Source of the DNA: Streptomyces plumbidurans
GTDB taxonomy: Bacteria > Actinomycetota > Actinomycetes > Streptomycetales > Streptomycetaceae
NCBI RefSeq assembly: GCF_019857225.1
Contig: NZ_JAFJSY010000002.1
Coordinates: 1-64,000 of the forward strand
Reading direction: 5' to 3'
Length of the DNA stretch: 64,000 bases
Shown here: piece by piece, positions 37,084 to 46,085 of the stretch
Numbering within the stretch: position 1 is the stretch's first letter
How the letters are laid out: each line of letters opens with the position of its first letter
The notes under the pieces: model-generated
Database searches by the model: none
The model's input: the letters and a program-made list of their open reading frames with translations, nothing else
Told to the model about the DNA's origin: nothing
Position numbers and translations under genes: made by a program

Positions 37084-37745
37084 CGCTTCACCGCCAGCTT
37101 CTTGCCCACCCAGCCGAGGATCAGGCCGGTCGGCAGCGTCAGGATCACAAAGCCCAGGGCGAAGACCGCGGAGATCGGGATGAGCTGGGCCTCGTTCTCG
37201 ACCATCTCCTTCATCAGGGTCGCCGCCTCGGCGACACCGATGGCGGCGGCCACGGTGGTGTTCTTGGTGAGCGCGATCAGCACGTTCGCCAGGGGGCCGA
37301 TGGACGAACGGAACGCCTGCGGCAGGACGACCAGCCGCAGTACCTGGGAGAAGTTGAGGCCGATCGCCCGCGCCGCCTCCGCCTGCCCGACCGGCACGGT
37401 GTTGATGCCGGACCGAAGCGCCTCGCACACGAAAGCCGACGTGTAGGCGACCAGGCCGAGCACGGCGAGCCGGAAGTTGACCGTGTCGATGACCTGCGAG
37501 CCGAGGCCGATGCCCAGGGTGTTGTGCAGGCCCAGCGACGTGAACAGGATGATCACGGTCAGGGGGATGTTCCGCACGGTGTTCACGTAGAACGTCCCGA
37601 ACCCGCGCATCAGTGGCACCGGGCCCACCCGCATGGCAGCCAGCAGAGTGCCCCAGACCAGGGAACCGACAGCGGCGAGCAGCGTCAGCTGCACTGTCGT
37701 CCAGAAGGCTCCCAGTACGTCGTAACCCTCAAGAAAGTCGAACAC
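37080..37745 (-). CDS. gluC: Glutamate ABC transporter permease GluC
   Basis: The second permease, 221 residues, of the polar amino acid (His/Glu/Gln/Arg) permease family. It starts VFDFLEGYDVLGAFWTTVQL (GTG start, with GGGAG four bases before), which matches GluC starts. Membrane segments such as LTLLAAVGSLVWGTLLAAM and the EAA loop ARAIGLNFSQVLRLVVLPQA are present. It is translated with gluD through a four-base overlap and lies 75 bases after gluB. An in-frame ATG at 37805 is less likely. Confidence 0.93.
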   Translation of the reverse strand: MFDFLEGYDVLGAFWTTVQLTLLAAVGSLVWGTLLAAMRVGPVPLMRGFGTFYVNTVRNIPLTVIILFTSLGLHNTLGIGLGSQVIDTVNFRLAVLGLVAYTSAFVCEALRSGINTVPVGQAEAARAIGLNFSQVLRLVVLPQAFRSSIGPLANVLIALTKNTTVAAAIGVAEAATLMKEMVENEAQLIPISAVFALGFVILTLPTGLILGWVGKKLAVKR

Positions 37746-37820
37746 GATCTCCCGCGCTTCCGCGTGTAGGGATGCCGCGGTGCGCCGCCGCGAAGGACGG
37801 CGCACCCATCAGGCGCTGCT

Positions 37821-38663
37821 TCAGCTCTTGATGTCGCCGATCTTCGGCGCGGGCTCGTTCTTGTAGTTGGCGGGACCGAAGTTCTTGTCCACGGCCTTCT
37901 GCCAGGAACCGTCCGAGACCATCGCCTCGAGGGCCGTGTTGATCTTCGCCTTGAGGGCGCTGCCCTTCTTGACGCCGATGCCGTAGTTCTCGTTGGTCAT
38001 CTTGAAGCCGCCGAGCTTGAACTTGCCCTTGTACTGGGACTGGGAGGCGTAACCGGCGAGGATCGAGTCGTCCGTGGTGAGGGCGTCGATGGCGCCGTTC
38101 TGCACACCGGTCAGACAGGCCGAGTAGGTCGGGTACTGCTGGAGCTGGGCCTTGGGCGCGAGCTTGTCCTTGACGTTCTGCGCCGAGGTCGAGCCAGTCA
38201 CGGAGCACAGCTTCTTGCTGTTGAGGTCCGACGGCGACTTGATCGACTTCTCGTCGGAGCGGATCAGCACGTCCTGGTGGGCCAGCAGGTACGGGCCGGC
38301 GAAGTCGACCTTCTGCTCGCGCTCCGGGGTGATCGAGTAGGTGGCCGCGATGAAGTCGACGTCACCGCGCTGCAGCATGGTCTCGCGGTCGGCGCTCTTC
38401 GACTCCTTCCACTCGATCTGGTCCGCGCTGTAGCCGAGCTTCTTGGCGACGTACGTGGCCACGTCGACGTCGAAACCGGAGTAGCCCTGCGGCGTCTTCT
38501 GCCCGAGACCCGGCTGATCGAACTTGATGCCGATGGTGACCTTCTTGCCGCCCCCGGAGGACGACCCGCTGTCCTTGTCGTTGTCACTGGACCCGCACGC
38601 GGTGGCGGCCACGGCGAGGGCGAGGACGGCGGCCGAGGCGGCGGTGACCTTGCGGAGCTTCAT
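37821..38663 (-). CDS. gluB: Glutamate-binding lipoprotein GluB
   Basis: The extracytoplasmic substrate-binding protein of the glutamate importer, 280 residues. A lipoprotein signal peptide ends in AVAATAC with Cys23 as lipid anchor, followed by a Ser/Gly/Asp linker. The binding-protein fold shows typical sites (GIKFDQPGLGQKTPQGYSGFDVDVA in part, FIAATYSITPEREQKVDFAGPYLLA in part). The ATG at 38661-38663 is preferred over the one at 38672 because AAAGGA sits nine bases before it. It lies 84 bases after gluA and would be expressed at a higher level than the permeases. Confidence 0.94.
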   Translation of the reverse strand: MKLRKVTAASAAVLALAVAATACGSSDNDKDSGSSSGGGKKVTIGIKFDQPGLGQKTPQGYSGFDVDVATYVAKKLGYSADQIEWKESKSADRETMLQRGDVDFIAATYSITPEREQKVDFAGPYLLAHQDVLIRSDEKSIKSPSDLNSKKLCSVTGSTSAQNVKDKLAPKAQLQQYPTYSACLTGVQNGAIDALTTDDSILAGYASQSQYKGKFKLGGFKMTNENYGIGVKKGSALKAKINTALEAMVSDGSWQKAVDKNFGPANYKNEPAPKIGDIKS

Positions 38664-38747
38664 GGTGAACATCCTTTGGCTGATGCGATGCAGAGGAGAG
38701 GGCCGGCGCAGAGGCGGGCCGGTGAGGCTGTGCGGGCGGCCGGGCCG

Positions 38748-39524
38748 TCAGTGGTGAAGGATCTTCGACAGGAAGTCCTTGGCGCGGTCGCTGCGCGGAT
38801 TGCTGAAGAACTGGTCGGGCGCAGCCTCTTCGACGATCCGGCCGTCCGCCATGAACACCACGCGGTTTGCAGCCGATCGTGCGAAGCCCATCTCATGGGT
38901 GACGACGATCATGGTCATGCCGTCCCGGGCGAGCTGCTGCATGACCTCGAGGACCTCGTTGATCATCTCCGGGTCGAGCGCCGACGTGGGCTCGTCGAAG
39001 AGCATGACCTTCGGGTCCATGGCCAGGGCGCGTGCGATGGCGACGCGCTGCTGCTGGCCGCCGGAGAGCTGCGCCGGGTACTTGTCCGCCTGCGTGGCCA
39101 CGCCGACCCGGTCCAGCAGGGCCCGGGCCTTGTCCTCGGCCGCCTTCTTGTCCGTTTTGCGGACCTTGATCTGGCCCAGCATCACGTTCTCGAGCACGGT
39201 CTTGTGCGCGAAGAGGTTGAAGGACTGGAAGACCATGCCGACGTCGGCGCGCAGCCGGGCCAGCTCCTTGCCCTCCTCGGGCAGCGGCTTCCCGTCGATC
39301 GCGATCGCGCCCGAGTCGACGGTCTCCAGCCGGTTGATGGTGCGGCACAACGTGGACTTCCCGGACCCGGAGGGCCCGATGACCACGACGACCTCGCCAC
39401 GGGAGATCGTCAGATCGATGTCCTGCAGCACGTGCAACGCGCCGAAATGCTTGTTGACGCTCTTCAGGACGACAAGCTCGCCTGCACCGGCCACGTCTTC
39501 CTTGGCCACCGATACTTCGGTCAT
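38748..39524 (-). CDS. gluA: Glutamate ABC transporter ATP-binding protein GluA
   Basis: The ATPase of the importer, 258 residues. Walker [11 protein letters not shown]-loop [10 protein letters not shown], signature [15 protein letters not shown], Walker [15 protein letters not shown] and the switch histidine in VVTHEMGFA are all present. It is the first gene of gluABCD and diverges from gluR, the regulator gene. A 7-bp direct repeat lies 68-85 bases upstream. Confidence 0.95.
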   Translation of the reverse strand: MTEVSVAKEDVAGAGELVVLKSVNKHFGALHVLQDIDLTISRGEVVVVIGPSGSGKSTLCRTINRLETVDSGAIAIDGKPLPEEGKELARLRADVGMVFQSFNLFAHKTVLENVMLGQIKVRKTDKKAAEDKARALLDRVGVATQADKYPAQLSGGQQQRVAIARALAMDPKVMLFDEPTSALDPEMINEVLEVMQQLARDGMTMIVVTHEMGFARSAANRVVFMADGRIVEEAAPDQFFSNPRSDRAKDFLSKILHH

Positions 39525-39591
39525 CGCTCTCAGGCTCCGTCCACCTCGGTTTCGCAGGACAGTAGTGAGACGCGACGACCAGCGTCATTAC

Positions 39592-39609
39592 ATCTGAGGG
39601 GAATCTGAG
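39592..39609. promoter_or_regulatory. Candidate GluR operator upstream of gluA
   Basis: Two exact ATCTGAG direct repeats (39592-39598 and 39603-39609) are separated by GGGA, giving an 11-bp period, one turn of the helix. This is the form of an OmpR-family binding site. It lies in the 289-base gap between divergent gluA and gluR, which holds no gene. From memory, GluR of S. coelicolor is reported to bind a direct-repeat site near gluA. Confidence 0.65.
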
Positions 39610-39813
39610 CATCACGATCCGGTAGCAATCGGACACGTGTCGTAGCAGTTGTCCCGCGGGCCCGGTATCGGCCGGATAACTAAAGCGGCGCTGCCCCGGA
39701 ACCCACTTGACGCCGTCGTCGTCCATCAGCGTGACTGCCTTGGTGCACGCGCGCGTGCCCACGCGGTTTGCATCCATCCTGATCGCACGGCCTACGAACC
39801 GAAGGAGGACCGG

Positions 39814-40500
39814 ATGAGGCTGCTCCTCGTCGAGGACGACAACCATGTGGCCGCCGCTCTTTCTGCGGTTCTGGCACGGCACGGTTTCGACGTCACCCAC
39901 GCGCGCAGCGGCGAGGAGGCGCTCCAGGCGCTCGTTCCGGAGAGTGACGGCTTCGGCGTCGTCCTGCTCGACCTGGGACTGCCCGACCAGGACGGCTACG
40001 AGGTCTGCGGCAAGATCCGCAAGCGCACCAGCACCCCGGTGATCATGGTCACCGCCCGCTCCGACGTCCGCTCCCGCATCCACGGCCTCAACCTCGGCGC
40101 CGACGACTACGTGGTGAAGCCGTACGACACCGGAGAACTGCTCGCGCGGATCCATGCCGTCAGCCGGCGCACCTCCCACGAGGACGCCGCCACGGGCGCC
40201 GACAGCGAGCTGCGCCTGGGGCCCGTGCTCATCGAGCTGCCCACCCGGCAGGTCAGTGTGGACGGTTCGATTGTCCAACTGACCCGCAAGGAGTTCGATC
40301 TTCTCGCCCTGCTCGCGCAGCGCCCCGGAGTCGTCTTCCGGCGGGAGCAGATCATCAGCGAGGTGTGGCGCACCAGTTGGGAGGGGACCGGACGCACCCT
40401 GGAGGTGCATGTGGCGTCCCTGCGCGCCAAACTGCGCATGCCCGCCCTGATCGAGACCGTGCGCGGCGTCGGCTACCGGCTCGTCGCCCCCTCCTCGTAG
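39814..40500 (+). CDS. gluR: Response regulator GluR (OmpR family)
   Basis: A 228-residue response regulator with receiver (acidic Asp8/Asp9, phospho-acceptor Asp53 in VLLDLGLPDQDG, Lys102 in YVVKPYD) and OmpR winged-helix domain (VQLTRKEFDLLALLAQRPG, RTLEVHVASLRAKL, VRGVGYRL). In S. coelicolor the GluR-GluK pair next to gluABCD senses glutamate and controls its uptake. GAAGGAGG sits five bases before the ATG; a longer frame from 39649 has no such signal. gluK starts nine bases after the stop. Confidence 0.92.
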   Translation: MRLLLVEDDNHVAAALSAVLARHGFDVTHARSGEEALQALVPESDGFGVVLLDLGLPDQDGYEVCGKIRKRTSTPVIMVTARSDVRSRIHGLNLGADDYVVKPYDTGELLARIHAVSRRTSHEDAATGADSELRLGPVLIELPTRQVSVDGSIVQLTRKEFDLLALLAQRPGVVFRREQIISEVWRTSWEGTGRTLEVHVASLRAKLRMPALIETVRGVGYRLVAPSS

Positions 40501-40509
40501 CGTGCACGG

Positions 40510-41913
40510 GTGCACTCACGTCTTCTTCCGCTGCTCATTGTCCTGATGGCAGCCGTGCTGCTCGCGCTCGGCATTCCCCTGGCCGTGAGCGTGGCCGCCG
40601 CCCAGCAGCAGAAGGTCGTCGTCGACCGGATCGATGACACGGCACGTTTCGCGTCCCTCGCACAGTTCGTCACCGACGCCTGCAGCTCCACGCGCACGTC
40701 CCGCGACGAGCGCCTCGAAACCCTCACCACCGAACTGGCCAGCTACTACGGCGTCTACGGCATCAGGGCCGGCGTCTTCTGCCGCAGCGACGTCCCCATG
40801 GCCCAGGCGCCGCGCACCTTCTACCTGCCCAACACGGGCGAGGTGCGCGCCGCGTTCGCCGAGGCGCTGCTCAGCCGCCGCAGCCACGACCCGAACCAGG
40901 TGTGGCCCTGGCAGCGCGGCCGTCTCGTCGTCGCCTCACCGGTCATCCGGGACGGCGACGTCGTCGCGGTCGTCGTCACCGACTCGCCCACAGGGCAGCT
41001 GCGTTCGCGCATCCTGCACGGCTGGCTGATCATCGGGGCGGGCGAGATCGCCGCGATGCTGCTGGCGGTCGGAGCCGCGCTCCGGCTGACGGGCTGGGTC
41101 CTCAGACCCGTACGGGTGCTGGACGCCACCACCCACGCCATCGCGAGCGGAAGGCTGAAGTCGCGGGTCGCAGCCGCGGGCGGGCCGCCGGAACTCAGGC
41201 GCCTGGCCCGGGCGTTCAACGAGATGGCGGACAACGTCGAGGACGTGCTCGAACAGCAGCGCGCCTTCGTCGCCGACGCCTCGCACCAGCTGCGCAATCC
41301 GCTCGCCGCACTGCTGCTGCGGATCGAGCTGCTCGCTCTCGAACTGCCCGAGGACAACGAGGAGATCGCCTCGGTGCGCACCGAGGGCAAGCGCCTCGCC
41401 GAAGTGCTGGACGATCTGCTCGACCTGGCCCTGGCCGAGCACACCGAGGCCGACCTGCGGACCACCGACATCGGCGCGCTGGCCGCCGAGCGGGTCGCCG
41501 CCTGGACGCCGACGGCCGAGGCCAAGGGCGTGACGCTGGTGGGCGACTGCCCGCCGACCACCGGCTGGGCCGACCCGGTCACCCTCTCCAGCGCGCTGGA
41601 CGCGGTGATCGACAACGCGGTCAAGTTCACGCCCGAGGGCGAGTGCGTCGAAGTGACGGTCTCGGCGGACGGCGACGTCACGAGCGTCGTGGTCACCGAC
41701 AACGGCCCGGGCCTGACCGACGAGGAACTCGGCCGCGTCGGCGACCGCTTCTGGCGCAGCGGCCGCCACCAGAACATCAAGGGCTCCGGCCTCGGCCTGT
41801 CCATCTCACGCACCCTGCTCGAGGCGGGCGGCGGCTCCCTCTCCTACGGCCATCACGAACCGCACGGGCTGACGGTACGGGTGTCGGTGCCGAGGAGCAG
41901 TCCTACGGCTTGA
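40510..41913 (+). CDS. gluK: Sensor histidine kinase GluK
   Basis: A 467-residue membrane kinase. Two membrane segments (about residues 6-32 and 177-200) flank an extracytoplasmic domain of roughly 145 residues that could see glutamate. HAMP follows (LRPVRVLDATTHAIASGRLK), then the HisKA domain with His259 in DASHQLRNPL, and the ATPase domain (DNAVKFTPEG, DNGPGLTDEE, KGSGLGLSIS). The start is GTG at 40510. It is co-transcribed with gluR. Its last 11 bases overlap the 3' end of the converging TAXI receptor gene. Confidence 0.92.
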   Translation: MHSRLLPLLIVLMAAVLLALGIPLAVSVAAAQQQKVVVDRIDDTARFASLAQFVTDACSSTRTSRDERLETLTTELASYYGVYGIRAGVFCRSDVPMAQAPRTFYLPNTGEVRAAFAEALLSRRSHDPNQVWPWQRGRLVVASPVIRDGDVVAVVVTDSPTGQLRSRILHGWLIIGAGEIAAMLLAVGAALRLTGWVLRPVRVLDATTHAIASGRLKSRVAAAGGPPELRRLARAFNEMADNVEDVLEQQRAFVADASHQLRNPLAALLLRIELLALELPEDNEEIASVRTEGKRLAEVLDDLLDLALAEHTEADLRTTDIGALAAERVAAWTPTAEAKGVTLVGDCPPTTGWADPVTLSSALDAVIDNAVKFTPEGECVEVTVSADGDVTSVVVTDNGPGLTDEELGRVGDRFWRSGRHQNIKGSGLGLSISRTLLEAGGGSLSYGHHEPHGLTVRVSVPRSSPTA

Positions 41914-42901
41914 CCGAGCGGTAGTAGCGCCGGGCGCCCTCGTGCAGGGCCAGCGGGTCGGTGTAGATCGCGGTGCGCAGGTCCACGAGCTGTGCGGAGT
42001 GCACCCGGGTGCCGATCCCGTCCCGGCTCCTGAGCACGGTGCGCGTCACCCACTCGGTGAGCCTGGGGTTTACGTCCTCGCGGGTCATCAGCAGGTTGGC
42101 GACCGCGAGGGTCGGCACGGCGAGCCCGTTCTGGACGCTGGGGTAGGCCGACTCCGGCATGTTGGTGGCGCGGTAGTAGCGGGTGGCACCGCCCTGGTCG
42201 TGCAGCTTGGCCACAAGGTCGGGCCCGATCGGCACGAACCGGAGCGTGAAGCGGTCCGCGAGCTGCTGCACCCCCACGGTGGGCAGTCCCCCCGACCAGA
42301 AGAATGCGTCGATCTTGCCCTGACGCAGACGGTCCGGGCCGGTGTCGATGCCGTCGGAGTACGGGGTGATGTCCCTCTTCGCGTCGATGCCGGCCGCCTT
42401 GAGCACCCGGTCGGCAATGAGCCGCACACCCGAACTGGGCGGCCCGACGGCCACCCGCTTGCCCTTCAGGTCCGCGACGGAGGTGATGTCCGAGTCACGC
42501 GGCACGACGAGCTGCACGTAGTCGTCGTAGAGCCGGGCGACACCGCGCAACCCCGCCGCACCGGTGCGGTGTTCGAGCTTGTACGTCTCCACGGCGTCGG
42601 CCGCCGCGATGGTGAAGTCGGCCTCGCCGTCCGCCACGCGCGTGACGTTCTCCTGCGAGCCGTCGCTGGTCTGCAGCGTCACCTTGAGGTCGGGCATGTC
42701 CTCGTCGAGCGCGTTGCGCAGGAGCATCGCGTACTGCTGGTAGACCCCGGCCTTCGTGCCCGTGCTGATGGTGATCGTCCCGCTCGGAGCCGTGTCGCCC
42801 AGCGGCAGCAGCCACCACAGCAGCAGCCCGAGGACGACGAAGCCGGCGGCCGCGCCCTCGAGGACACGGTGCCGGCCGACATGCGGGAACATCCTGGACA
42901 T
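41903..42901 (-). CDS. TAXI-family TRAP-type solute receptor
   Basis: A 332-residue periplasmic-type binding protein of the TAXI family. An N-terminal membrane anchor (EGAAAGFVVLGLLLWWLLPLG) precedes the receptor fold, with ITISTGTKAGVYQQYAMLL, LQTSDGSQENVTRVADGEAD, DLKGKRVAVGPPSSGVRLIA and DAFFWSGGLPT. TAXI proteins usually feed glutamate or other carboxylates to a TRAP permease, but no TRAP permease gene is in this window. It converges on gluK with an 11-base overlap, so it might help GluK sense its signal rather than transport; this is inference. It starts at 42901 (ATG); a second ATG follows at 42892. Confidence 0.87.
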   Translation of the reverse strand: MSRMFPHVGRHRVLEGAAAGFVVLGLLLWWLLPLGDTAPSGTITISTGTKAGVYQQYAMLLRNALDEDMPDLKVTLQTSDGSQENVTRVADGEADFTIAAADAVETYKLEHRTGAAGLRGVARLYDDYVQLVVPRDSDITSVADLKGKRVAVGPPSSGVRLIADRVLKAAGIDAKRDITPYSDGIDTGPDRLRQGKIDAFFWSGGLPTVGVQQLADRFTLRFVPIGPDLVAKLHDQGGATRYYRATNMPESAYPSVQNGLAVPTLAVANLLMTREDVNPRLTEWVTRTVLRSRDGIGTRVHSAQLVDLRTAIYTDPLALHEGARRYYRSVKP

Positions 42902-42998
42902 GCGAGGGATCCTGCCAGTCGCCGTGCGGTGCTGACCAGGGCAGGAGCCACAACGTGACCGCAAAGGGATCACCTGGGGCGGTGTCGGTGCCGGTCGA

Positions 42999-43004
42999 TA
43001 CAGT
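42999..43004 (+). promoter_or_regulatory. -10 box of a leaderless promoter for the MazG-like gene
   Basis: TACAGT lies six bases before the ATG at 43011. No ribosome binding site is visible. Confidence 0.5.
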
Positions 43005-43010
43005 CGCCGT

Positions 43011-43409
43011 ATGAGCTCATCGCCCGCCGACCTGGTCCGCCAGTTCCACCTCGCCGTAGGGCTGGACGCCCGCAGCACACCCACCGAGATCCCGGCCCCG
43101 CTGGCCGCCCACCGCGGAGAGCTGCTCGCGGAGGAGGCGGCGGAGGTCGCCGAGGTCTCGGTCAGCGGACCGCTCGACAAGCTGGCGCACGAACTGGCCG
43201 ACGTCGTCTACGTCGCCTACGGCACGGCCCTGGTCCACGGCATCGACCTCGACGCGGTGATCGCCGAGATCCACCGCTCCAACATGACCAAGGTGGGCCC
43301 CGACGGTCAGGTCGCGCGCAGAGCCGACGGCAAGGTCCTCAAGGGCGAGCACTACGAGGCCCCGGACGTGTCGGCGGTGCTGCGCCGCCAGGGGTGGGCG
43401 GACGCGTGA
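43011..43409 (+). CDS. MazG-like nucleotide pyrophosphohydrolase family protein
   Basis: A 132-residue all-alpha protein of the MazG/HisE NTP pyrophosphatase superfamily. The metal-binding pattern is visible as E-E-x-x-E (Glu41, Glu42, Glu45) and E-x-x-D (Glu61, Asp64) in [16 protein letters not shown] and [14 protein letters not shown]. The C-terminal part [20 protein letters not shown] is typical for members that lack a second domain. Such enzymes clean up unwanted nucleoside triphosphates; the substrate is not known. It begins 109 bases from the divergent TAXI gene. Confidence 0.85.
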   Translation: MSSSPADLVRQFHLAVGLDARSTPTEIPAPLAAHRGELLAEEAAEVAEVSVSGPLDKLAHELADVVYVAYGTALVHGIDLDAVIAEIHRSNMTKVGPDGQVARRADGKVLKGEHYEAPDVSAVLRRQGWADA

Positions 43410-43485
43410 GCGCCGGGGGGCGGCCACCCCTGAGGCCCTGAGCCCGGTTGTCCACAGGCCGAGCGGAGCCGCTTCCGGCACCGCC

Positions 43486-43491
43486 TACCCT
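43486..43491 (+). promoter_or_regulatory. -10 box of a leaderless promoter for miaB
   Basis: TACCCT lies six bases before the miaB ATG, with no ribosome binding site in between. Confidence 0.5.
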
Positions 43492-43497
43492 TGTCAC

Positions 43498-45015
43498 ATG
43501 AGCAGCATCGACCGGAGCCAGGCAGTGGGCGTGAAGACCTACGAAGTGCGCACCTACGGGTGCCAGATGAACGTCCACGATTCCGAGCGATTGTCGGGAC
43601 TGCTCGAGGACGCCGGTTATGTGCGCGCCCCCGAGGGCTCGGACGGCGACGCGGACGTCGTCGTCTTCAACACCTGCGCGGTCCGGGAGAACGCCGACAA
43701 CAAGCTGTACGGCAACCTCGGCCACCTCGCCCCGAAGAAGGCCGCGCGCCCCGGCATGCAGATCGCGGTCGGCGGCTGCCTGGCGCAGAAGGACCGCGAC
43801 ACCATCGTGAAGAGGGCGCCCTGGGTGGACGTCGTCTTCGGCACGCACAACATCGGCAAGCTCCCGGTCCTGCTGGAGCGCGCACGCGTGCAGGAGGAGG
43901 CCCAGGTCGAGATCGCCGAGTCCCTGGAGGCGTTCCCGTCCACGCTGCCGACCCGGCGCGAGAGCGCGTACGCCGCGTGGGTGTCGATCTCCGTCGGCTG
44001 CAACAACACCTGCACGTTCTGCATCGTCCCGGCCCTGCGCGGCAAGGAGAAGGACCGCCGCCCCGGCGACATCCTCGCCGAGGTCGAGGCGCTGGTCGCC
44101 GAGGGCGTCTCCGAGATCACCCTGCTCGGGCAGAACGTGAACGCGTACGGTTCCGACATCGGCGACCGTGAGGCCTTCAGCAAGCTGCTGCGCGCCTGTG
44201 GACAGATCGAGGGCCTGGAGCGCGTCCGCTTCACCTCGCCGCACCCCCGTGACTTCACGGACGACGTGATCACGGCCATGGCCGAGACACCGAACGTCAT
44301 GCCGCAGCTCCACATGCCGCTCCAGTCCGGCTCGGACACCGTCCTGAAGGCGATGCGCCGCTCGTACCGCCAGGAGCGCTACCTGGGCATCATCGAGAAG
44401 GTGCGGGCGGCCATCCCGCACGCGGCGATCACCACCGACATCATCGTGGGCTTCCCCGGCGAGACCGAGGAGGACTTCGAGCAGACCCTGCACGTCGTCC
44501 GCGAGGCCCGGTTCGCCCAGGCCTTCACGTTCCAGTACTCCAAGCGCCCCGGCACCCCGGCCGCGACCATGGAGGACCAGATCCCCAAGAAGGTCGTCCA
44601 GGAGCGGTACGAGCGACTCGTCACCCTCCAGGAGGAGATCTCCTGGGAGGAGAACAAGAAGCAGATCGGCCGCACCCTGGAACTGATGGTCGCCGAGGGC
44701 GAGGGCCGCAAGGACGGCACCACCCACCGCCTCTCCGGCCGCGCCCCCGACAACCGCCTGGTCCACTTCACCAAGCCCGAGCAGGAGGTGCGCCCCGGCG
44801 ACGTGGTCACGGTCGAGATCACCTACGCCGCCCCGCACCACCTCCTCGCCGAGGGCGCCGTCCTCGACGTGCGCCGCACGCGCGCGGGCGACGCCTGGGA
44901 GAAGCGCAACGCGGCCGAGGCGGCCAAGCCCGCGGGCGTGATGCTGGGTCTGCCGAAGATCGGCGTCCCCGAGCCCCTGCCGGTCGCGACGGGCAGCGGC
45001 TGCGGCTGCGACTGA
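43498..45015 (+). CDS. miaB: tRNA-2-methylthio-N6-dimethylallyladenosine synthase MiaB
   Basis: A 505-residue radical SAM methylthiotransferase that adds the 2-methylthio group to isopentenyl-adenosine 37 of tRNA, acting after MiaA, encoded 1.9 kb downstream. The UPF0004 domain ([40 protein letters not shown]) and the radical SAM motif Cys168, Cys172, Cys175 (CNNTCTFC) are present, with [10 protein letters not shown] and [10 protein letters not shown] typical of MiaB. TRAM follows. The protein ends in Gly-Cys-Gly-Cys-Asp. Two iron-sulfur clusters are expected. Confidence 0.95.
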   Translation: MSSIDRSQAVGVKTYEVRTYGCQMNVHDSERLSGLLEDAGYVRAPEGSDGDADVVVFNTCAVRENADNKLYGNLGHLAPKKAARPGMQIAVGGCLAQKDRDTIVKRAPWVDVVFGTHNIGKLPVLLERARVQEEAQVEIAESLEAFPSTLPTRRESAYAAWVSISVGCNNTCTFCIVPALRGKEKDRRPGDILAEVEALVAEGVSEITLLGQNVNAYGSDIGDREAFSKLLRACGQIEGLERVRFTSPHPRDFTDDVITAMAETPNVMPQLHMPLQSGSDTVLKAMRRSYRQERYLGIIEKVRAAIPHAAITTDIIVGFPGETEEDFEQTLHVVREARFAQAFTFQYSKRPGTPAATMEDQIPKKVVQERYERLVTLQEEISWEENKKQIGRTLELMVAEGEGRKDGTTHRLSGRAPDNRLVHFTKPEQEVRPGDVVTVEITYAAPHHLLAEGAVLDVRRTRAGDAWEKRNAAEAAKPAGVMLGLPKIGVPEPLPVATGSGCGCD

Positions 45016-45025
45016 CGGGACGGGG

Positions 45026-45087
45026 ACGGACAGACACCCGAACGGACAGACACCCGAACGGACAGACGCCGAACGGACAGACGCCGA
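45026..45087. repeat. Short tandem repeat after miaB (four units of 15-16 bp)
   Basis: Four near-identical units close to ACGGACAGACACCCGA (two of 16 bases, then two of 15) follow the miaB stop. A second repeat of the type CGCCGGGA continues to about 45128. No gene lies in the 191-base gap. Confidence 0.8.
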
Positions 45088-45193
45088 AGGGTCGGGGCGC
45101 CGGGACGCCGGGACGCGGACGCCGGGATCATCCGCCCAGAGCGGCGCTCGCCCGGCGGCTCCAGGCGTCGGCGCGCTGCGCGTACCGGCGGCG

Positions 45194-45199
45194 TACCCT
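45194..45199 (+). promoter_or_regulatory. -10 box of a leaderless promoter for the LigB-like gene
   Basis: TACCCT lies seven bases before the ATG at 45207; no ribosome binding site is visible. Confidence 0.5.
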
Positions 45200-45206
45200 G
45201 CCGATC

Positions 45207-45926
45207 ATGCTTGTCGCCGCCGCCGTCTGCCCCTGCCCACCGTTGCTCGTGCCCGAGGTCGCGGCGGGCGCAGCGGCCGAACTGGACGCCGCCCGGAGGG
45301 CGTGCGCCGACGCGCTCGGGGTGCTCGCCGCATCCCGGCCCGACCTGCTGGTGGTCGTAGGCCCCGCCGAGAAGAGCGGACGCGGCGCGCACCCGCAAGG
45401 CGCGCGAGGCTCGTTCAGCGGCTTCGGCGTGGACGTCGACGTACGGCTGGGCGTACCGGAGGCATCTGGCGCGGAGGCGGAGCGGGTCCTGCCGACCTCG
45501 CTCGCCGTGGGGGCCTGGCTGCTGGAGCGGATCGGGTGGGCGGATGCCCCGATCGAGGGACTCGGCGTGGGGGAACCTCTCGCGCCCGAGCGGTGTATTG
45601 AAGTCGGAAGGGACGTCGCCTCCCGTGCCGGGCGGGTGGCGCTGCTGGTGATGGGCGACGCCAGCGCCTGCCGCACGCTCAAGGCCCCCGGTTACCTCGA
45701 TGAGCGGGCGGCCCCCTTCGACGCGGAGGTCGCACGTGCGCTGGGCGCGGCGGACGTGACGGCCGTCAAGGAGCTGGACCCCGAGCTGGCGTACGAGCTG
45801 AAGGCGTCCGGCCGGGCCCCGTGGCAGGTGCTCGCGGGTGCGGCGGAGGGCGCGGGCCTGAGTGGCGCCCTGCTGTACGAGGACGCGCCGTACGGCGTGG
45901 GCTATCTGGTCGCGACCTGGTCGTAG
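45207..45926 (+). CDS. Class III extradiol dioxygenase subunit B (LigB)-like protein
   Basis: A 239-residue protein common next to miaB/miaA in streptomycetes. It resembles the LigB/Memo-type fold (VAAAVCPCPPLLVPEV at the start, LLVVVGPAEKSG, LLVMGDASACRTLKAPGYLD). Several family members lack the full metal site; here I see no clear pair of active-site histidines in the first 100 residues, where a true dioxygenase has them (the typical start is CPHPP, here CPCPP). Enzymatic dioxygenase activity is therefore doubtful. The function is unknown. Confidence 0.75.
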   Translation: MLVAAAVCPCPPLLVPEVAAGAAAELDAARRACADALGVLAASRPDLLVVVGPAEKSGRGAHPQGARGSFSGFGVDVDVRLGVPEASGAEAERVLPTSLAVGAWLLERIGWADAPIEGLGVGEPLAPERCIEVGRDVASRAGRVALLVMGDASACRTLKAPGYLDERAAPFDAEVARALGAADVTAVKELDPELAYELKASGRAPWQVLAGAAEGAGLSGALLYEDAPYGVGYLVATWS

Positions 45927-46085
45927 CGCACCGACCGCGAAGGCGGGAACTGCGAACAGGGCAGGCGCGGAGGGCACCGCGGACACGGCGGACGGCCGGG
46001 AGCCCTCGGCCCCGCAGCCGTCCGTCGATGTGCCGTGCTGTCGTGCTGTCGTGCGACCTGCCGTCCTGCCGTGCCGTGCTGCCGG

